64,000 nucleotides of DNA from BOG-938 sp035524315. Lineage in GTDB: Bacteria; Pseudomonadota; Alphaproteobacteria; Caulobacterales; Caulobacteraceae. The notes under the pieces were generated by a model. That model searched no databases. It worked only from the letters and a program-made list of their open reading frames with translations, and had not been told where the DNA came from. Within the stretch, counting starts at the first letter, position 1, and each line of letters begins with the position of its first letter. Below, piece by piece: positions 59,369-64,000 of this stretch. Both the position numbers and the translations under genes were made by a program. The stretch spans positions 1 to 64,000 of the forward strand of contig DATKPD010000083.1 of the NCBI GenBank assembly GCA_035524315.1, written 5' to 3'.

Positions 59369-61711
59369 ATGAAATTCTCAAAAATGCTTATGTCGGCTAG
59401 CAGCGTCGCGGCGCTGGGGTTCATGGGAGCTGGCGAGGCGATGGCCGCAGACGCCGTCCAGGCGCCCGGGACCGCTACGATCCAGGAAGTGGTCGTGACG
59501 GCGCAGAAGACCGAGACGACGGCGTCCAAAACGCCGATCGCCCTCAGCGTCTTTTCCGGCAGCCAGTTGCAACAGCAAGGCGTGGTCAGCGTCGCCAACC
59601 TCGACGAACTGGCGCCCGGCGTCGTTGTGGCCAACCAGAGCCACGGACCCAGCATCAGCATCCGCGGCGTGACTACGACCGATACGACCAGCAAGGGCAC
59701 GCAGGATATCGTCTTCACCGTCGACGGCATTCCGATCGGCCGTCCGCAGGAAATGGCGCTGGGCTTCTTTGATACGGAACGCGTGGAAGTTCTGCGCGGC
59801 CCGCAAGGCACCCTGTACGGCACAAGCAGCACCGCCGGCGCCGTCAACATCATCACGGCCAAGCCGAAGGACGCCTTTGACGCCAGCGGCGACTTCGAGA
59901 TCGGCAACTACAACACCCGCCGCGGCGACGCGATGGTCAACATTCCGATCACCGACAATTTCGCGGTGCGGGCGGCGGCCAACTTCAATTATCGCGACGG
60001 CTTCCTGACCCCGATCCTCGGCCAGCCCACCATCGCGACCGAGCCTAAGCAGGATGACGAAAACAACATGTCGGGCCGCATCACGGCCCTTTGGAAGTTC
60101 GACCCGAACGGCAGCCTGCAGGTCACGGGCACCTTCGGCCATGTGGGCGGCACGGGCAATCAAACCAGCGCCATCTACGACCGCGTTCTGGGCTCTTCGT
60201 CCGGCCGGTTCAACATCTTCTACAACCCCTATGCCGGGTTGATGAGCGACGACTTCGTCAACTTCAACGCCGAACTGAACTACACCTTCGGGCCAGTTCA
60301 CGTGGTGTATGACGGCGCCCGTCTGCATTTCATGGGGGACGAAAACAACAACCCCTCGTCGACCGATCCGAACGCGCAGGGCAGCACGCCCACCTACAAC
60401 TGGTCGGTCTATCACTCGTCCGTCACCACGGACTCGCACGAACTGCGCCTGTCGAACGCCGAGCCCGGCCGTTTCGAGTGGTTGATCGGCGGCAGCTACT
60501 TCCGCGAGCTCAACAACGAAGACGACCAGAACTGGCAGTCGCTGGTGTCCTGCTCGCCGTCCTTGGCCCCGTCGTGCAGCGGCAATCCCAACCCGGACAT
60601 TGTCGGTCCAGACCTGCACGAAACCAAGAGCGTGTTCGGCCAAGCCGACTATCACGTGACCGACCAGCTCAAGCTGACCGGCGGCTTGCGCTACACCTCC
60701 GACGACATGTATCGCCACGCCACGGTCGCGGCGGGCGGTCCTCCGTTCTTCAACGCTCAAGGCGGTCCTTGCGGCCCGGTCAACGGTGAATGCGTCCTGG
60801 GCGGAAGCGTCCTGAACGACAACGGCTCCGAAGCGGCCAGCAAGCTGACGTGGCGTATCGCGGCCGACTATCAGTTGACCCCGGGCCAGATGGTCTATGG
60901 CTATGTCGCCACGGGCTACAAAGCCGGCGGGTTCAATGACCTCAATCCGCAGAACCCAAAGGGCGGAACCGTGCCCTATGGCCCGGAATACAACACCGCC
61001 TACGAAATCGGCTACAAGGGCCGGCCGATGTCGAACCTGCAGTTCAGCACCGATCTGTACTACTACGACTACAGCCAATATCAGCTGACGGGCGCCACCT
61101 TCTTCACGCCTAACTTTACGGGCGGCGCTCCGGTGGTCCTGATCTACACGACAATCGCGCCGGCCAAGCTGTTCGGCTGGGAAAACGATCTGAAGTGGAA
61201 CTTCACGCCCAACGACACGCTCAACTTCGCCGCCAGCTTCGAAGAGGGCTATTTCGAGAACGGCGCCAAGGTCGGTTTCATCTATTCCAACCAGGTCAAC
61301 TGGGCGGGCAAGAGCCTGGACAACCTGCCCAAATATTCGGGTACCGTCTCTTATGAGCACCGCTGGACACTAAACGACGGGGCCAAGATCAGCGCCCGCG
61401 TCGGCACGCGCTACAGCAGCGGCTATTTCGAGAGCAACACGGGCGGCAACGGCAATCCGTTCTCGGGCGTCTACTCGGTGCCCCCGCACCAGTTCTTCCA
61501 GCCCGCGTTCACTCGGTCGGATATGGATGTCAGCTATACGACCGGCAACGGCAAATACAGCATCGACGCTTTCGTCCGGAATCTGGAAGACAAGGTGCAG
61601 ATCCTGAATGCGCCAAGCCCGGACAACGGTCCGCCCGAAACGGCTGACGGATACGGCGTGCGCGTGTCCGACCCGCGCACCTTCGGCGTCCGGGTTAGCA
61701 TGAGGTACTAG
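59369..61711 (+). CDS. TonB-dependent outer-membrane receptor
   Basis: Outer-membrane beta-barrel of 780 residues for energy-dependent uptake. Signal peptide MKFSKMLMSASSVAALGFMG, TonB box-like IQEVVVTAQKTE, plug domain with SISIRGVTTTDTT and VEVLRGPQGTLYGTSSTAGAVNIIT, then a long barrel ending in an aromatic residue (FGVRVSMRY). ATG 59369 has GGGGAGG upstream; the frame continues upstream, but the signal peptide starts here. Operator 3 ties it to the sugar-acid operon, so its ligand is probably the sugar acid or an oligosaccharide containing it. Confidence 0.94.
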   Translation: MKFSKMLMSASSVAALGFMGAGEAMAADAVQAPGTATIQEVVVTAQKTETTASKTPIALSVFSGSQLQQQGVVSVANLDELAPGVVVANQSHGPSISIRGVTTTDTTSKGTQDIVFTVDGIPIGRPQEMALGFFDTERVEVLRGPQGTLYGTSSTAGAVNIITAKPKDAFDASGDFEIGNYNTRRGDAMVNIPITDNFAVRAAANFNYRDGFLTPILGQPTIATEPKQDDENNMSGRITALWKFDPNGSLQVTGTFGHVGGTGNQTSAIYDRVLGSSSGRFNIFYNPYAGLMSDDFVNFNAELNYTFGPVHVVYDGARLHFMGDENNNPSSTDPNAQGSTPTYNWSVYHSSVTTDSHELRLSNAEPGRFEWLIGGSYFRELNNEDDQNWQSLVSCSPSLAPSCSGNPNPDIVGPDLHETKSVFGQADYHVTDQLKLTGGLRYTSDDMYRHATVAAGGPPFFNAQGGPCGPVNGECVLGGSVLNDNGSEAASKLTWRIAADYQLTPGQMVYGYVATGYKAGGFNDLNPQNPKGGTVPYGPEYNTAYEIGYKGRPMSNLQFSTDLYYYDYSQYQLTGATFFTPNFTGGAPVVLIYTTIAPAKLFGWENDLKWNFTPNDTLNFAASFEEGYFENGAKVGFIYSNQVNWAGKSLDNLPKYSGTVSYEHRWTLNDGAKISARVGTRYSSGYFESNTGGNGNPFSGVYSVPPHQFFQPAFTRSDMDVSYTTGNGKYSIDAFVRNLEDKVQILNAPSPDNGPPETADGYGVRVSDPRTFGVRVSMRY

Positions 61712-61756
61712 TCCTAGCCGGGCGGTTTCAGCGCCGTCTTGGGGACTGGCCGGCAT

Positions 61757-61786
61757 CCGCCGCGCCGGTCCGCAAGGCGGCGTTTT
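61757..61786 (+). terminator. Weak intrinsic terminator after the TonB receptor
   Basis: CCGCC (61757-61761) pairs with GGCGG (61776-61780) across a 14-base loop, followed by CGTTTT. The stem is short, so this is tentative. It lies 46 bases after the receptor stop codon. Confidence 0.3.
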
Positions 61787-61825
61787 GCTGTTCGGACGCC
61801 GGCTTGCGCACCGCGTCGGGGACGC

Positions 61826-63250
61826 TTAGCCCTTGACGAAGGCGTTGCCCGCGCCGGCGGGCAGCTTTGCCGTGTCGGCGACGCCCACCAGCGCGACCAG
61901 GGCAAGGATCAGGAAAGCGAGCCTGTAGGGGACGCTGGCGTCGGTCACGCCGGCCGTTCTTGACGCGACCCCCGCGCCGCGCACCGCGAGCGCCGCGAGC
62001 GCGATCCCCGCCGCGCCGCCGATCTGATTGACCGTGGCGAACAGTCCGTTGGCGTCGCTGAGGTGCGGGCGCGGCACGTCGGCGAAGGCCAATGTCGAAA
62101 GGGTGGTGAACTGGAGCGAGCGGGTCATCCCGCCGGCAAACAGGATCGCCACCGTCGCGAGCAGGGGCGTCCCGCGGTCGATAAGGGCGCACGCGGCCAG
62201 GCTCGCGGCGGACAGCACGCCGTTGGCGATCAGCACCGGGCGATAGCCAAACCGGCGAAGTATCGGCGTGGTCACGGTCTTCATGCCGAGATTGCCCGCG
62301 AACAGGGACAGGAGCAGCAGCCCGGCATGGAAGGGGTCGAATCCGAACCCGGCCTGGAACATCAACGGCAGCAGAAACGGCGCGGCTCCGATCGCCATGC
62401 GCACGCACGAGCCGCCGCGCAACGAGGCGCGGAAGGTCGGGATCGCGTAGGCGGCAAGACTCATCAGGGGCGCCTTCGCGCGCCACAAATGGCGCACCGC
62501 GACGGCGAGGACCGCTAGGCCGCCGACGAAATAGGCCAGGGCCGAGACGTTCGCGCGCGCCTCGGCCGTCTCCAGGGCGATCAGGATTGTCAGGGTGCCA
62601 ACGCCGCACAGCACAAATCCCGGCCAGTCGAACGGTCGCCGCGTCTCTCCGTAGGCGTCCGGAACCAGGGCCAGGGCCGCCACCAGCGCGCACACGCCCA
62701 GCGGCGCGTTGAGGTAGAAAATCCAGCGCCAGCCCAGATGTTCGGTGATGAATCCGCCAAGCGGAGGCCCAAGGACCGGGGCGATCAAGGCCGGCCAGGT
62801 GAGCGAGGTCAGCGCCGCCATCAAGCGATCCTTGGGCGTGAAACGCATGACGATCAGACGTCCAACCGGCACCATCATCGCGCCGGCGCCGCCCTGGATC
62901 GCGCGCAGAACGACGAAGTCCGTCAGGGTTCGCGTAAGGCCGCACAACGCGGACGCCAGGGTGAACGCCAGGAGCGCGGAGGTGAAGATTTTCCGTGCGC
63001 CAAAGCGGTCGGCGATCCATCCGCTGACCGGAATAAAGACTCCCAACGCGAACAGATAGGCGCTGACGCCTACGTTCATGCCCAGGACAGAACCGCCGAA
63101 GGCGCGCGCCATCGACGGCAAGGCTGTGGTGACGATGGTCCCGTCGAGGATTTCCATGAATAGGGCGCCGGTGACTAGCGCCATCACCAGGCGCAGCCGC
63201 GCCGGCGCTAAGCCGTTCGGGGCGGCGATGGGGGAGTGGACGTCGTTCAT
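61826..63250 (-). CDS. DHA2-family (EmrB/QacA-type) MFS transporter
   Basis: Fourteen-helix major facilitator of 474 residues. Marks of the drug:H+ antiporter-2 family are MEILDGTIVTTALPSMARAF in helix 1, SGWIADRFGARKIF (motif A) and VLRAIQGGAGAMMVPVGRLIV, and GPPLGGFITEHLGWRWIFYLNAP (motif C region). ATG 63250 was chosen because helix 1 begins soon after; the open frame upstream is not protein-like. No HlyD-type partner is adjacent. It converges with the receptor gene and is probably not part of its regulon. Confidence 0.88.
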   Translation of the reverse strand: MNDVHSPIAAPNGLAPARLRLVMALVTGALFMEILDGTIVTTALPSMARAFGGSVLGMNVGVSAYLFALGVFIPVSGWIADRFGARKIFTSALLAFTLASALCGLTRTLTDFVVLRAIQGGAGAMMVPVGRLIVMRFTPKDRLMAALTSLTWPALIAPVLGPPLGGFITEHLGWRWIFYLNAPLGVCALVAALALVPDAYGETRRPFDWPGFVLCGVGTLTILIALETAEARANVSALAYFVGGLAVLAVAVRHLWRAKAPLMSLAAYAIPTFRASLRGGSCVRMAIGAAPFLLPLMFQAGFGFDPFHAGLLLLSLFAGNLGMKTVTTPILRRFGYRPVLIANGVLSAASLAACALIDRGTPLLATVAILFAGGMTRSLQFTTLSTLAFADVPRPHLSDANGLFATVNQIGGAAGIALAALAVRGAGVASRTAGVTDASVPYRLAFLILALVALVGVADTAKLPAGAGNAFVKG

Positions 63251-63872
63251 GAAATCTCGCACCCGCCTAGCTGCGGTATCCCGCCGATTTGCGCAACGAA
63301 GGCGAGATCCTTTGTCTTCAGGCAAAGCGCCAACGGGCTGGATCGGGGCCAGCATGGTGGGGTCCGGCCGGCGCCGTGGGTGCGACAAGCGTCCGGTCGC
63401 TTCGCTGAGGCGTTCAAGTCATTCAAGCGCCGGATGGCGAAGGATATTCGGCTGCGCAATGGTCTTGGCGGTAATGAAATCATACTATATGTATTTTCAG
63501 ATTATGTAACAAGAATGGCGTATAATAAAACATAATCAAATATATTATTGTTGATCGTGATATCGCCAAAGCGACGAAGCCGAGGGCGAGCGTTGCTCAT
63601 TGTTGGTGAGTCATTAAGATCGTCCCATCTATTCTGAAGCCCGGAGACAGGTGCGGGTGTCGTCGATTGGCTTCGCGAGCATGGAGGGCCGGTGGACGGG
63701 GCGTTCAAATGTGGCGCTCATCAAACGATCGACCTTTCGTGGCCGTTTCAGCACTTAAGGACGTGACCTTGCGCCGCGCGATCCGCCTTTAGGTGGAGGG
63801 GAAATCGATTGCCGCCCGGGGGCTGCGAGCATCGCCCGGCCGGTCTGTAGCGCCGGACCGCCGCGGGATTGA
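63251..63872. other. AT-rich spacer before the last gene
   Basis: No gene that I can support. The stretch 63475-63560 is strongly AT-rich and carries the inverted repeat listed separately. From about 63640 a short plus-strand frame reads protein-like (VVDWLREHGGPVDGAFKCG) without a start, perhaps a gene fragment. The last 100 bases are GC-rich and lead into the partial gene at 63873. Confidence 0.4.
63500..63537. promoter_or_regulatory. Inverted repeat GATTATGT-N22-ACATAATC around a TATAAT
   Basis: Perfect 8-bp inverted repeat at 63500-63507 and 63530-63537. TATAAT lies at 63521-63526 between the arms. It could be an operator for the leftward MFS gene (250 bases away) or for a rightward transcript. 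No regulator can be named. Confidence 0.4.
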
Positions 63873-64000
63873 ATGATGATCATAGACAAAGCCGAAACCG
63901 CGACCCTGCTGGAGATCTTGCGAGACGCCATGCGGTCTGGGCGCGCCATCGAGGCCAACCAGATCCGGTTCGTCGGTTTGGGAGACATCAAAGCCAAGGC
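63873..64000 (+). CDS. Partial gene of unknown function, cut by the window end
   Basis: Frame from tandem ATGs at 63873 and 63876, open to the end of the window: the first 42 residues include IDKAETATLLEILRDAMRSG and IEANQIRFVGLGDIKAK. The composition is protein-like and helical, but I do not recognise it. No strong Shine-Dalgarno is seen before either ATG. Confidence 0.5.
   Translation, partial: MMIIDKAETATLLEILRDAMRSGRAIEANQIRFVGLGDIKAK

Noticed and set aside
63640..63770. Transposase or integrase remnant before the last gene
   Set aside because: A short protein-like frame exists, but I see no transposase motif, no terminal inverted repeats and no target duplication.

Overview
This window is high-GC alphaproteobacterial chromosome, very probably from the Caulobacteraceae (Caulobacter/Phenylobacterium type). 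The diagnostic content is the cell-cycle regulator CtrA, its small antagonist SciP, the flagellar regulator FlbD, a Caulobacter-style order of class II and class III flagellar genes, CtrA-box-like TTAA-N7-TTAA motifs and CcrM-type GANTC sites. No rRNA, tRNA, CRISPR array, insertion sequence or prophage was seen.

Region 1 (1-25.9 kb) is a flagellar and cell-cycle block. It holds ctrA (3' end outside the window), divergent fliI-fliJ, the leftward operon fliF-fliG-fliH-fliN-flbD-flhA, sciP, the leftward operon fliK-flgD-flgE, and rightward flgK-flgL followed by mnmA and a TPR-sulfotransferase. Two -24/-12 (sigma54) promoters face away from each other between fliK and flgK, as expected for FlbD-activated class III genes. 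A group at 2.8-8.1 kb interrupts the block. It contains a ParA-like ATPase, a DUF4282 protein, an OsmC peroxidase, an esterase lipoprotein and a complete sulfide/persulfide module (BigR/SqrR-type ArsR repressor, rhodanese-DUF2892, TauE exporter, ETHE1-like dioxygenase).

Region 2 (25.9-27.4 kb) is a lower-GC islet of small unknown genes, mostly membrane proteins, one of them broken by an in-frame stop. Region 3 (27.4-48.9 kb) is mixed housekeeping and envelope content: an aminotransferase, a GNAT protein, a four-gene Mla/Mce lipid transport operon, a peroxiredoxin-like/2OG-oxygenase fusion, a ClC channel, a ClpP-like protein, PHB depolymerase, a GST, a glutathione peroxidase, a BrkB-type protein, cupin and GH16 secreted proteins, a hybrid histidine kinase, a stand-alone LpxD, a DUF427 protein, a flagellar-rod-like microprotein and an MFS exporter.

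Region 4 (49.0-63.3 kb) is catabolic. A LysR gene diverges from glyoxalase I, an MFS transporter and two overlapping duplicate cupin-like genes. Next comes a sugar-acid unit: an enolase-superfamily dehydratase, a DapA-type aldolase and a GntR/FadR regulator, followed after a 700-base gap by a TonB-dependent receptor. The most interesting signal is here. Three copies of TGGT-N11-ACCA lie over the candidate promoter of the dehydratase operon, over the promoter of the receptor, and over a leftward TATAAT promoter that drives no protein gene. About 110 bases downstream of that third promoter is a strong intrinsic terminator with two further hairpins before it. This predicts an undescribed small RNA of about 112 nt co-controlled with the sugar-acid regulon. 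The window ends inside an unidentified rightward gene.
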